Source of the DNA: a virus
Length of the DNA stretch: 27,613 nucleotides
IMG/VR virus record: IMGVR_UViG_3300049893_001681
Location: 1-27,613 of that record
Direction: 5' to 3' (one strand)
Shown here in pieces: positions 19,458 through 27,320 of this stretch (its first letter is position 1; each line of letters begins with the position of its first letter). Below the pieces are notes generated by a model that ran no database searches, was not told the origin of the DNA, and saw only the letters and a list, made by a program, of their open reading frames with translations. Made by a program: the position numbers and the translations under genes.

Positions 19458-19541
19458 TTATTTATAATCATTATAAATAAACATTTTTTTATATTTTTTT
19501 TTATAAAAGTATTGTTTATTAAATATAAATACTTATATTTG
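19458..19541 (+). promoter_or_regulatory. Promoter module with upstream palindrome (copy 2)
   Basis: A perfect 23-bp palindrome (10-bp arms TTATTTATAA and TTATAAATAA with a TCA centre) at 19458-19480 precedes a T-rich tract and then TTG (19512-19514), 19 nt, TATATTTG (19534-19541). The core, 19510-19551, is identical to 12135-12176. It drives the small-gene block between terL and portal. Confidence 0.75.
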
Positions 19542-19579
19542 TGGTATAGAAATAAAACAAAACATTAAAAAATAAGATT

Positions 19580-19771
19580 ATGAAAGCAAAAATTAATTTA
19601 TCTGACTTTGAGTTTAATTTCAAAGGTTTTAACGTTGAAGGCTCTGGAATGTATGAAGTAACCTACACAAGCCCACTAACTGGTAAAAAATGGAACGCAA
19701 GAATAATCGATACAACTTTAATTGATGCGATTAAAGACTTAAATGTACTAAAAAAAATCTGTAAATATTAA
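19580..19771 (+). CDS. Small hypothetical protein in terL-portal insert
   Basis: This 63-residue protein begins MKAKINLSDFEFNFKGFNVE and continues with EVTYTSPLTGKKWNARI and a helical end (LIDAIKDLNVLKKICKY). It is mostly beta in the first half, no motif is recognised, and the basic C-terminus may bind nucleic acid. It has a clear promoter 40 nt upstream and a small hairpin after it, so it is a genuine separate gene. It is not a typical morphogenesis protein. Confidence 0.55.
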   Translation: MKAKINLSDFEFNFKGFNVEGSGMYEVTYTSPLTGKKWNARIIDTTLIDAIKDLNVLKKICKY

Positions 19772-19782
19772 ACTTACTGACA

Positions 19783-19805
19783 GGCTGGAAAGACAGCCAT
19801 TTTTT
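19783..19805 (+). terminator. Weak terminator-like hairpin
   Basis: Stem GGCTG/CAGCC with a 6-nt loop is followed by A and about six T residues. It is probably partial, allowing read-through into the next genes. Confidence 0.5.
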
Positions 19806-19828
19806 AAAACATAAATAAAACAGAAAAC

Positions 19829-20182
19829 ATGGCATACGTAACAACAGAACAAGTAGCAGAATTGAGAAAACAAGTGAAAGCAACTTTTCCAAGTAAAGAA
19901 GGTTGGAAGTTTTCAGTAACGAGAGAACATTATTCAACTTTCAATGTAGAATTAAAAAAAATACCAACTTGCGGAGAAATTTTAGTTCCAGAAAATGAAA
20001 AATACACTTCAATTAATAATTATCATTTGAACTATTATTCGAAAGACGTGAAAATGATTTTTGAAATAATAAATAAAATGATTAAAAGAATTGGAGGGGT
20101 TTCAGTTGGAAAATACCATGATCCAATGACAGATTATTTTGATTATAGATATTACGTAACTTTTAGAACCAGATTACAATGA
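19829..20182 (+). CDS. LPD29-like small phage protein
   Basis: This 117-residue protein has an initial AYVTTEQVAELRKQVKATFP followed by WKFSVTREHYSTFNVEL, a pattern like the LPD29 domain (large polyvalent protein associated domain 29), where a helix with 'L/R-K-x-L/V' and 'FPxxKFSVxxxxYS' is conserved. The C-terminal half has NYYSKDVKMIFEIINKMIKR and a beta end (YFDYRYYVTF). LPD domains occur in proteins that phages and plasmids carry for host takeover or defence evasion. It overlaps the next gene (ATGA). The family assignment is from memory of motifs. Confidence 0.5.
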   Translation: MAYVTTEQVAELRKQVKATFPSKEGWKFSVTREHYSTFNVELKKIPTCGEILVPENEKYTSINNYHLNYYSKDVKMIFEIINKMIKRIGGVSVGKYHDPMTDYFDYRYYVTFRTRLQ

Positions 20183-20424
20183 TAGTAATAAAAAAAATTG
20201 AAAAAATGGATACAAAATTCGAAGAGGCTTTAAATTTGGTAACGGTTGAAATTATAAAAAGTTTAACCTACGGACAAGAATACCAATTAAATGATAAATA
20301 TTGTTTATACCATTATTCAGAAGACGATTTAATAGTGTTAAATGACTCGGAAGAATGGGTTGAACTTTATACGGTTTTATTTAACCCAGAAAATAATGAA
20401 GTAATTTTTGAACCTTGTCAATAA
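20179..20424 (+). CDS. Small acidic hypothetical protein
   Basis: This 81-residue protein overlaps the upstream gene by ATGA and the next by one base of TAATG. It is acidic in the second half (HYSEDDLIVLNDSEEWVEL) with possible DNA-mimic character. The start ATG at 20179 is preferred because of coupling; a second ATG at 20206 (MDTKFEEALNLV) is an alternative. No known family is recognised. Confidence 0.5.
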   Translation: MIVIKKIEKMDTKFEEALNLVTVEIIKSLTYGQEYQLNDKYCLYHYSEDDLIVLNDSEEWVELYTVLFNPENNEVIFEPCQ

Positions 20425-20669
20425 TGAAAAAATATTACAAACCCTCAATAGAAAATCCATTTAAAATTGAAAAAATTATTTTTCACTTTAAATTAAAGAA
20501 TGAAAAATTTCAAGATACTAAAAAATTACATTCTCAAATTTTTAAAATTGAAAATTATCTTAAAAAAAGATACTTTATTGATTCAATAAAAGCGGAAATA
20601 TTTATAGGTTTTAATGAAGACGATTTTGTGAAAGATAAAAGAACTATTCGTTATACGTTTTTTATTTAA
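20424..20669 (+). CDS. Small basic hypothetical protein
   Basis: This 81-residue ORF starts at the ATG coupled to the upstream stop (TAATG); an earlier non-ATG start is less likely. It is basic and mixed helix/strand: KIEKIIFHFKLKNEKF, then KIENYLKKRYFIDSIKAEIFI. No motif or family is recognised. It is followed by a clear terminator, which closes the four-gene insert. Confidence 0.5.
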   Translation: MKKYYKPSIENPFKIEKIIFHFKLKNEKFQDTKKLHSQIFKIENYLKKRYFIDSIKAEIFIGFNEDDFVKDKRTIRYTFFI

Positions 20670-20673
20670 TATC

Positions 20674-20696
20674 AAAGGGTTTCGCGCCCCTTTTTT
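20674..20696 (+). terminator. Rho-independent terminator after the insert block
   Basis: Stem AAAGGG/CCCTTT with an 8-nt loop (tttcgcgc) is followed by six T residues in all. It ends the small-gene unit before the portal gene. Confidence 0.7.
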
Positions 20697-20727
20697 ACTT
20701 TATGTCAAAATGTTAAAATAAATGTTT

Positions 20728-20735
20728 TATATTTG
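20728..20735 (+). promoter_or_regulatory. Putative late promoter -7 box before portal
   Basis: TATATTTG matches TAnnTTTG and lies 20 nt upstream of the portal ATG, after a terminator. No TTG occurs at the usual -33 distance, which may indicate activator dependence. Confidence 0.5.
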
Positions 20736-20755
20736 CGTATAAAATTATTTTATTT

Positions 20756-22027
20756 ATGGCTTCAATATTTGACAAGGCAAAAAACTTTTTTACTGGGAAA
20801 TCAATTCAAAATACCTTTGGAAATTTAATAGATGACGCCAAGCTGGTAGCGAAGGAATATTTCGATATTTTTGACACTTACTTTTCAAGTTGGGGGTTGA
20901 CTGGAAGAAATTATTTGAAATTCCTAAAAACATACGCTTCAAACCCGCTGGTTTATATGGTTGTAAATAGAATTTCAACAAACGTTTCTGCTATTAAGAT
21001 AAAAGTTGAAAATGATAAAGGGGATGTTTTAGAGGATTCATTGATTGAGAAAATTTTAAAGAGTTCAGATTCTTTATTTATTCAAAAAACAGCCGAGTTT
21101 TTACTACTTACTGGAAATGTGTATATATATTTTGAGGAAAATTACGGTTTAGAAGGTAACGGACAATTTATTTTATTGAATCCTGCTTTTATAACTATAA
21201 AAACTGACACTTTTGGCGATATTTCTGGGTACTATAATACTGGAGTTGGAAAAAAATTTTACGAAAAAGATGAAATTTTACATATAAAAACGTCAAACGT
21301 ACTAACTTGCGATAATGGAAACGAACTTTATGGTTTATCGCCTTTACAAGCCGGTTGGATCGTTGTTCAATCATCGAATGAAAAACTAAATGCAGAGGCC
21401 TCGATATTTAAAAATCGGGGAGTGATAGGTATATTAACTTCCGATACCGATACTCCAATTCTAAAACAAGAAAAAGAAAAACTACAAAAAGAACTTGACG
21501 AGGAAATGAGAGGTTCTGAAAAGTTCAATAAAATTAAAATTTCTGCTACGAAATTAAGATACGTTCAAACTGGAATGTCCCCAAGTGATCTAAAATTGCT
21601 TGAAGGGATATTGACCTCGTTAAGAATGATCTGCGCCCTTTATTCAATGCCGAGTGTATTATTTAATGATAATGAAAGTTCAACTTATAATAACATAAAA
21701 GAGGCAAAAATTAGCGCGTATTTAGATGTTTATATTCCGGTATGCCAAAAGATATTAAATGAACTTTCAAAATGGGTTTCAGAAAAGTTTGATACAGAAG
21801 AAAAAGCCGTTCCAGATTTAACGTCTATTGAAGCCATCAAAGGAACAACGAACGAACTTGGAAATGCTATTAATTTAATGCCCTCAAATGTGTCTACAAA
21901 AGCGGTTGAGGTTTTAACTATTAACGAGTTCAGATCAACACTTGATTTGGAACCGTTGCCGAGTGGTGGAGACGTTTTAGTAGCAACCGTCACTTTAAAA
22001 AAAACAGACACAAATAAGGTAAATTAA
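20756..22027 (+). CDS. Portal protein (HK97-type)
   Basis: This 423-residue protein has the fold signatures of HK97-like portals: FLKTYASNPLVYMVVNRIST near residues 58-77, an acidic strand (IKIKVENDKGDVLEDSLIEK), EDEILHIKTSN-like strand EKDEILHIK near 174-182, YGLSPLQAGWIVVQSSNEKLNAEASIFKNRG near 196-226 and LVKLRYVQTGMSPSDLKLLEG-like TKLRYVQTGMSPSDLKLLEG near 268-287. The C-terminal helices and CALYSMPSVLFNDNES (about 296-311) follow. It forms the dodecameric DNA entry channel at one capsid vertex. Order terL, (insert), portal, protease, capsid is the standard HK97 head block. Confidence 0.85.
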   Translation: MASIFDKAKNFFTGKSIQNTFGNLIDDAKLVAKEYFDIFDTYFSSWGLTGRNYLKFLKTYASNPLVYMVVNRISTNVSAIKIKVENDKGDVLEDSLIEKILKSSDSLFIQKTAEFLLLTGNVYIYFEENYGLEGNGQFILLNPAFITIKTDTFGDISGYYNTGVGKKFYEKDEILHIKTSNVLTCDNGNELYGLSPLQAGWIVVQSSNEKLNAEASIFKNRGVIGILTSDTDTPILKQEKEKLQKELDEEMRGSEKFNKIKISATKLRYVQTGMSPSDLKLLEGILTSLRMICALYSMPSVLFNDNESSTYNNIKEAKISAYLDVYIPVCQKILNELSKWVSEKFDTEEKAVPDLTSIEAIKGTTNELGNAINLMPSNVSTKAVEVLTINEFRSTLDLEPLPSGGDVLVATVTLKKTDTNKVN

Positions 22028-22074
22028 AATAAATGAATTATCTTCGTTTTTTAAAATAACAAAATATATCTGAT

Positions 22075-22896
22075 ATGACCGAGGATTATTTAACGATTAA
22101 GGATTACAAGGAAAGAATTGATTTTCTAATCAAAAATAAATCTGAAATAATCGAAATGAAAAAAAATGCTATTAAGCACACGGATTACGCCGACTTAAAC
22201 TGCATGGATATTGGAAATGTATTAAAAGGAATGAATGAAAATTCAGATACTGATAAAACGATAAAAAGGACGATTATCGGAAATACTTATAACTGGGCTG
22301 ATTCTCACGGCGATGTTCATTTAGATAATGTATTTAAAAAATCTATCGGTGAAAGAGTTGGTAAAATTTGGCATTTACACGATCACGAGCAAAAAATCAC
22401 GTCAAAAGTTGGTAAACCTATCGACGTTTATGAAAAAAGAATTGCTTGGCGAGAGTTGGGAATTGACAAAGCAGGTTCAACGATGGCTTTGTTTATGGAT
22501 TCAGAAATCAAAAGAGATTACAATTCAATGGTTTTTGATGAATATAAATCTGGGGAAATAAACCAACATTCAGTCGGAATGTATTACGTTAAAATCGCAT
22601 TGGCTGTAAATGATCCAGATCAAAAAGAAGAATTTGCTGTATGGCAAAAATATATTGATAGTATTGGAAACAAAGAAGTAGTGGAAAAAAGAGGTTATTT
22701 CTTTGCTGTTGCCGAAGCTAAGTTAATTGAAATTTCAGCAGTATTACAAGGTAGCAATGAATTGACACCAACTTTAAACCCTAAGAATGAAATTGAGCCG
22801 TCTAACGACACTCAAAACGAGCCGTCTGATAAAGACACTCAACACAATCAAAATAAGCCAGTAGAGGGCGCAAAATCAAGTTTATTTTATTATTAA
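22075..22896 (+). CDS. Prohead maturation protease (HK97 family)
   Basis: This 273-residue protein has GNTYNWADSHGDVHLDNVF near residues 69-87, KIWHLHDHEQ near 97-106 (catalytic His region) and NQHSVGMYYV near 163-172 (serine nucleophile), with LIEISAVLQGSN near 221-232. The order of H and S with the downstream 'EISAV' strand is that of the HK97/ClpP-like prohead protease family. It would cut the capsid N-terminal scaffold after assembly. Residues about 236-265 are acidic, Asn/Gln-rich and disordered (PSNDTQNEPSDKDTQHNQNK). It sits between portal and major capsid, as expected. Confidence 0.8.
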   Translation: MTEDYLTIKDYKERIDFLIKNKSEIIEMKKNAIKHTDYADLNCMDIGNVLKGMNENSDTDKTIKRTIIGNTYNWADSHGDVHLDNVFKKSIGERVGKIWHLHDHEQKITSKVGKPIDVYEKRIAWRELGIDKAGSTMALFMDSEIKRDYNSMVFDEYKSGEINQHSVGMYYVKIALAVNDPDQKEEFAVWQKYIDSIGNKEVVEKRGYFFAVAEAKLIEISAVLQGSNELTPTLNPKNEIEPSNDTQNEPSDKDTQHNQNKPVEGAKSSLFYY

Positions 22897-22911
22897 AAAA
22901 TTCATTAAAAA

Positions 22912-24231
22912 ATGAAAAACAAATTTACAACCTTTGCACTATTCTTGCAAAGTAAGTCTATTTCGAAAGAAAATTTCGATAAAAAGACAGAGGATGAGCA
23001 AATTTCTTTATTAAAGGAACATGCTGAAAGCCAAGAGGCATACATTAAGGAATTAGTAGAAGCAGGAAAAACTTCGGATGAAGAAATTCAAGCTTTGAAA
23101 AAAGACCTTTCTGACACCTTGACAAAAGAAAACAAAGCCTTAGTTGAGGCGGTTGCAAAACAAGGTAAAGCAATCACTAAATTGTTAAATTCAGCAAATG
23201 GATTGACAATTGAAACGGTTGAGCAACAAGTTTCTAAATTCTTAGAAGAAAATGCCGAGAAATTAAGAGAAATCAAAAATTCTGGCCATGGATATTTGGA
23301 ATTAAACTTAAAAGCGGTTGCACCTTTGACAAGTGAATCAGCTCAATCAGTTGCACCACTATCAAATTTAATGGGTGTAACCTTGGCACCTCCTTCAAAT
23401 GTACCATACAGAACTATGGGAATCATGAACTTGGTAAATATGTTCAATACTTCTCAAGCGCTTTATTCGTACACTGAATCAGTTCCATTAAATGACGGAA
23501 CGGCGTTCGTTGCCGAGGGCGGTACAAAACCTCAATCCGATTTCAAAATCGAAACTCGTTATGCAGAGCCAGTAAAAGTTGCTTCGTATGAAGTTTTAAC
23601 TGAAGAAGCTATCCAAGATATTCCTTTAATGCAATCAATTGCAACTGATTTCTTGAGAAAAACTCACGATTTGAAAAAAGAAAGAGGAATTTTATTCGGT
23701 ACTGGTGTATCTCCAGAGCCAAAAGGTGCAACGGTTTACGCTGGAACATTTACTGCAGGATCAATGGCTTTAAAAGTAAAAACTCCGAATTTTATGGACG
23801 TTGTAAACGCTTGTATTACTGATATTTACACTCGTGCAACGTTTACAGACCAAATTCCTTATCAAGCGAATTTAGTATTAGTAAATCCAGTTGATTTTTA
23901 TTTACAATTAGTTTCTGCTAAGGATAACGACGGTTTACCATTATACCCACAAGCAGGATTATTTAACGCTGTAAGTATCGGAGGCGTAACAATTCGTCCA
24001 GAGTTATCTATTCCAGTAGGTAAAATCTTCGTTGCGGATATGAGTAAATATAACGTTACCAATTACGTTGGTTATTCAGTTCGTATTGGATGGATTAACG
24101 ATCAAATGATTAAAAATCAATTTACAATGGTCGGAGAATCTCGTTTCCACGCGTTCGTTAAAAAATTAGACGAAAAAGCGTTCTTATACGACGATATCGC
24201 AACCGTTAAATCTGCGATTACTTTACCATAA
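22912..24231 (+). CDS. Major capsid protein (HK97 fold)
   Basis: This 439-residue protein has an N-terminal charged coiled-coil region (about residues 5-120, with many KEL/EEQ repeats), typical of the scaffolding delta domain cleaved by the protease. It is followed by a sequence with FVAEGGTKPQSDFKIE near 201-216, KVASYEVLTEEAIQD near 223-237, GILFGTGVSPEPKGA near 258-272, and the C-terminal MVGESRFHAFVKK with AFLYDDIATVKSAI. These are signatures of HK97-fold capsid proteins. Position after the protease confirms the assignment. It builds the icosahedral head. Confidence 0.9.
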   Translation: MKNKFTTFALFLQSKSISKENFDKKTEDEQISLLKEHAESQEAYIKELVEAGKTSDEEIQALKKDLSDTLTKENKALVEAVAKQGKAITKLLNSANGLTIETVEQQVSKFLEENAEKLREIKNSGHGYLELNLKAVAPLTSESAQSVAPLSNLMGVTLAPPSNVPYRTMGIMNLVNMFNTSQALYSYTESVPLNDGTAFVAEGGTKPQSDFKIETRYAEPVKVASYEVLTEEAIQDIPLMQSIATDFLRKTHDLKKERGILFGTGVSPEPKGATVYAGTFTAGSMALKVKTPNFMDVVNACITDIYTRATFTDQIPYQANLVLVNPVDFYLQLVSAKDNDGLPLYPQAGLFNAVSIGGVTIRPELSIPVGKIFVADMSKYNVTNYVGYSVRIGWINDQMIKNQFTMVGESRFHAFVKKLDEKAFLYDDIATVKSAITLP

Positions 24232-24249
24232 TTTTAAATAATTAAAGTA

Positions 24250-24450
24250 ATGTCAAAGGGAATAACAACAAAGAGCGCAACTTCTAAGGAGGTTGCGCCT
24301 TCTAAAAAGGTCAAAGAAGTAAAAGGAAATGAATACGTTTCTGTAAAATTTCTAAAAGACCACGGAACTAAGGAAAAAGGCAATAAAGATGTAATGCATA
24401 TTACAACTGCAGAAGCTTTGGAGGTTCATGGAATTATTGAATTTTTGTAA
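24250..24450 (+). CDS. Small head protein
   Basis: This 66-residue protein has a basic, Lys/Ser/Thr-rich N-terminal tail (about 1-28) followed by a compact YVSVKFLKDHGTKEKGNKDV and HITTAEALEVHGIIEFL, likely a small beta-alpha domain. Similar short proteins sit between capsid and connector genes in Bacteroidetes phages and may decorate or stabilise the head. The family is not established. Confidence 0.55.
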   Translation: MSKGITTKSATSKEVAPSKKVKEVKGNEYVSVKFLKDHGTKEKGNKDVMHITTAEALEVHGIIEFL

Positions 24451-24478
24451 ATAACCAACCTAAACTAAACCAATAAAT

Positions 24479-24988
24479 ATGGGGCGCATATTAAAAATAG
24501 AAGATTTTGCAGAAGGAGATTTAAGAATCCCAGTAAATCCTATTCAAGAAAATTCATTAAATGAACTAATTAAGACGGTTGAAGACGGTTACTTAAATAG
24601 GCTTTTAGGAGTTGAATTATGCGCCTTATTTTTTGTTGATTTGGATTTAAACGGTGTTCCTCAAAATCCACTATATCAAGAAATTTTTAATCCTTTTTTT
24701 AAGGACGTTTGCGGTTATTTTTGCGATTCATTAGGAATGAAAGTAATGTTAAAAAATTTCGTGTATTTTTATTGGACAAGGGGATTAGAAACTAAATTGT
24801 CAACGGTTGATGTTTCGGTATCTATATCAGAAAACTCAATTAATTCTTCTTTAATAAAGTCGAATATTGTGAATAATTATAATATCGGAGTTGATGTCTT
24901 TACGACAATTAGATTCTATTTACAAAAAAACAAAGAAGATTATCCCGAGTTTAATGGTATAGAGATTTCAAATTGTGGTTTAATTTAA
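24479..24988 (+). CDS. Head-tail connector protein, DUF6712-like
   Basis: This 169-residue protein has RILKIEDFAEGDLRIPVN near the start, LIKTVEDGYLNRLLGVELCALFF near residues 30-52, and helical middle regions (FKDVCGYFCDSLGMKVMLKNFVYFYW), a pattern of gp6-like neck connector proteins seen in Bacteroidetes phages (I recall DUF6712). It follows the small head protein, the usual place for an adaptor that extends the portal. It is helix-rich without cysteine motif or membrane segment. The exact ring position is inferred. Confidence 0.65.
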   Translation: MGRILKIEDFAEGDLRIPVNPIQENSLNELIKTVEDGYLNRLLGVELCALFFVDLDLNGVPQNPLYQEIFNPFFKDVCGYFCDSLGMKVMLKNFVYFYWTRGLETKLSTVDVSVSISENSINSSLIKSNIVNNYNIGVDVFTTIRFYLQKNKEDYPEFNGIEISNCGLI

Positions 24989-24992
24989 GATT

Positions 24993-25679
24993 ATGAATAT
25001 AGTTGACGCGATAAAATATATAATTTCAAATCTGGATTACGTTATTCAAGTTAATAGCGTTACTGGTTTTAATGTATTAAATGTATGTTCAACTAAGTCG
25101 GTAACGGTTGGAAAAATAATTACTGATGAAAATTTAAACGAATTTAAAGTTGTTTCTGTCGTATTTAATCAATCAATCACGGTTGAGGGTACGACTGATC
25201 CTTTAAGCGTTTTTATAGGTACTCAAATCTTAATTAATAAACCAATGTTTTTGGAAGGTACTGCGATAAGTACAAATAATGAATATTTACAAATAAATCA
25301 AAGAACGTCTAAAAAAACGCCTTTCATTTGGTTGCTTGAGGGATATTCATACGACGCTGGGACACTTGATTCAAGTCTTTTGTTCGATAGCGATATAAAG
25401 TTGTTTATTATGGACTTCGCAGATCCTAATGTTTTAAACGAAAAACAAGAAGAAAACGTAATTAAACCAATGGAAAACCTTGCGTATATGATTAAGGATT
25501 ACATTGATTCGGATTATGTTTTTCCACGCTTAACCACGTTTAAAATAAAACCAAGAAAAAGATTTGGAGTTGAAATTACAAACCAAGGAAACAAAAAATT
25601 AATTATAAACGAAAATTTATCTGGAGTCGAAGTAAATCTTAATTTAAAGATGTACGACACTAAAGAATGTGAATGTTAA
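24993..25679 (+). CDS. Head-tail joining or tail completion protein
   Basis: This 228-residue protein is dominated by beta-strand patterns (VTVGKIITDENLNEFKVVSV, SITVEGTTDPLSVFIGTQIL) and then a helix (ENLAYMIKDYIDS) and a beta end with LIINENLSGVEVNLNLKMYD. It ends with cysteines (CEC). Its position between connector and tail-tube-like protein suggests a head-closure or tail terminator protein. It has no recognised specific family. It starts 4 nt after the upstream stop, so the genes are tightly linked. Confidence 0.5.
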   Translation: MNIVDAIKYIISNLDYVIQVNSVTGFNVLNVCSTKSVTVGKIITDENLNEFKVVSVVFNQSITVEGTTDPLSVFIGTQILINKPMFLEGTAISTNNEYLQINQRTSKKTPFIWLLEGYSYDAGTLDSSLLFDSDIKLFIMDFADPNVLNEKQEENVIKPMENLAYMIKDYIDSDYVFPRLTTFKIKPRKRFGVEITNQGNKKLIINENLSGVEVNLNLKMYDTKECEC

Positions 25680-25698
25680 ATTTTAAAAATTAGAAAAA

Positions 25699-26631
25699 AT
25701 GTCAGGAATTTGTTCATGTGATGGCGGTACTTACGTAAATTTAAACCGTCCAAATTGTGTGATTGAGATGAAAGCAATTGCTTTTCCAATCATTTTTCCG
25801 CGTTATGATAAAGACGGAAACAGAAATTTTATTGACTTAGCAACCGTTACGGATGTAGGTCAACATATTAAGGATATGATCGCTAATTATACGACTGGCG
25901 ATAAACGTTGGGTTCCATTTCCAAGATGTGAAAATGCAAGTTTTGATCGTTCAGAAACTGTTTACGAAACTGCGCCTTCTACAAGAAAGTACAAAATTGA
26001 AGGTGTTGGTGGTGTTAGAACAATGAAGTACGAACTATGGGGCAAAGACGGAGTTCATGCAATTTTAAGAGAATTGGAAAAAATCGGTTGCAGTGAAATG
26101 GACTTTGTTTTAGTTGACGTTGCTGGAAATATCTGGGGAATCAAAGAAGATCCTACCTCTACAATCCTAACTGGTTATGAAATGGCGACTGAAACTTTTG
26201 ACGCTTTCAAAGTTTACGCAACTGACACCACAACTCAAAAAATTATGGTTCAATTTGATTTGGATAACGAAACATCAGAAAGTAATTCTTTTGCAATCAC
26301 TCCGAGCGAATTAGGTTACAAAGGAACAACTTTAAAAGGTTTAGTTTCGACAAATTTAGAAGCTTTATCGGCAACGGCAACCACAATTATTGCGTATGTT
26401 TCTAATGGATTTGGTTCGGCATTAAATGCTTTGCCAATTACTGGATTAGTTGTAGGTGATTTCTTGGTAAAAGTAAACGGCGGGGCCGGTGCTTTTCCTA
26501 CGTCAATTGTTGAAACAACTGCGGGGCGTTACACCCTAACAGTACCAACAATGGCGTCTGGAGCGAATATTGAAGTTCTTTACCTTGGCGGTTCCTTATT
26601 TGCAGGATCAAGCGATAAATTCACAGTTTAA
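25699..26631 (+). CDS. Major tail tube-like protein with C-terminal Ig-like domain
   Basis: This 310-residue protein has about 1-195 as a virion-tube-type domain: FPIIFPRYDKDGNRNFIDL near residues 28-46, ASFDRSETVYETAPSTRKYK near 79-98, GVRTMKYELWGKDGVHAIL near 103-121, and MDFVLVDVAGNIWGI near 135-149. Residues about 225-310 are rich in Thr, Ser, Ala and Gly (TATTIIAYVSNGFGSALNAL, AGRYTLTVPTMASGANIEVL), resembling an Ig-like or bacteroidetes surface domain placed at the C-terminus of many tail proteins. Position upstream of small tail genes is consistent. A few cysteines occur at the N-terminus. Confidence 0.6.
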   Translation: MSGICSCDGGTYVNLNRPNCVIEMKAIAFPIIFPRYDKDGNRNFIDLATVTDVGQHIKDMIANYTTGDKRWVPFPRCENASFDRSETVYETAPSTRKYKIEGVGGVRTMKYELWGKDGVHAILRELEKIGCSEMDFVLVDVAGNIWGIKEDPTSTILTGYEMATETFDAFKVYATDTTTQKIMVQFDLDNETSESNSFAITPSELGYKGTTLKGLVSTNLEALSATATTIIAYVSNGFGSALNALPITGLVVGDFLVKVNGGAGAFPTSIVETTAGRYTLTVPTMASGANIEVLYLGGSLFAGSSDKFTV

Positions 26632-26642
26632 TCTTTAGAACA

Positions 26643-26813
26643 ATGGCAGAAGATAACAAAAAAGAGGTCGAATTTTCAATTAAGTATTTGAAATCAGTTA
26701 CCGAAGAACAAGCTTTAAAAGATTTGCCAATGTATAACAAACAAGTCGTGAAAAAGGCTTGGAAAAGTGCAAACGGAAAACTTGACGAGGAGTTCGTAAA
26801 AAAACAAGATTAA
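26643..26813 (+). CDS. Small hypothetical protein near tail genes (56 aa)
   Basis: The ORF runs ATG 26643 to TAA 26813 and encodes 56 residues starting MAEDNKKEVEFSIKYLKSVTEEQ with an Ala/Lys-rich end (VVKKAWKSANGKLDEEF). It starts about 10 nt after the upstream stop and is followed by a strong terminator. It is charged, helical, without motifs. It may be a tail assembly factor. Confidence 0.55.
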   Translation: MAEDNKKEVEFSIKYLKSVTEEQALKDLPMYNKQVVKKAWKSANGKLDEEFVKKQD

Positions 26814-26830
26814 TTATCTTTAAAAATTGT

Positions 26831-26864
26831 AAAAAGGACGGTTTAAAAATCGTCCTTTTTTTTT
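26831..26864 (+). terminator. Strong Rho-independent terminator
   Basis: A perfect 10-bp stem AAAAAGGACG/CGTCCTTTTT with a 10-nt loop is followed by T residues through 26864. It ends the head/tube operon. TACCTTTG at 26866-26873 directly after it resembles a -7 box but would leave a 4-nt leader. Confidence 0.85.
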
Positions 26865-26876
26865 GTACCTTTGAAT

Positions 26877-27320
26877 ATGTTTCAAAAATTATACTCAATT
26901 ATAAACAAAACTAAAAAACTTTCAGAACGAGAGGCTTGGCTTTATGTGATTAACGAGGAGGTCAAAAAGGAAATTATCAGACTAAATACCGAGGAACAAT
27001 TAGAAGAGTACGGAATAGATTCAAAAGGAAATAGTTTAGGCGGATATTCACCCTATACAATTTCTATAAAAAAGTTAAAAGGTCAAAGAACTGATCATGT
27101 TACATTAAAAGATACTGGAGCATTTTACGAATCGTTTAAAATAAACGTAGATTATAATGGGTTTGAAATTGAGGCAGACGATGAAAGTATGTATGATAAT
27201 CCATTATCAATGACGTATGGAGTTGATATTATAGGTTTGACTGAAGAAAACAAAGCGAGTTTACACGAATATTTATTGGAAAATTATGGAGAATACATTA
27301 AAAGAGCAATACTTTCTTAA
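26877..27320 (+). CDS. Head-tail/tail morphogenesis-type protein
   Basis: This 147-residue protein starts at the ATG at 26877 (the TTG at 26871 overlaps a promoter-like box). An N-terminal helical region is followed by EYGIDSKGNSLGGYSPYTI and TLKDTGAFYESFKINVDYNGFEIEADD, a pattern 'LKDTG.FY.SF' like that of HK97 gp10 or virion-morphogenesis-type tail completion proteins. Residues near 95-135 finish with an acidic helix. This is the first gene after a terminator and overlaps the next gene by 35 nt. Exact function is not certain. Confidence 0.5.
   Translation: MFQKLYSIINKTKKLSEREAWLYVINEEVKKEIIRLNTEEQLEEYGIDSKGNSLGGYSPYTISIKKLKGQRTDHVTLKDTGAFYESFKINVDYNGFEIEADDESMYDNPLSMTYGVDIIGLTEENKASLHEYLLENYGEYIKRAILS

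Noticed and set aside
26866-26873. Promoter TACCTTTG before 26877
   Set aside because: It matches the -7 consensus, but no TTG lies at the -33 position and the leader would be about 4 nt, so it was not listed as a feature.
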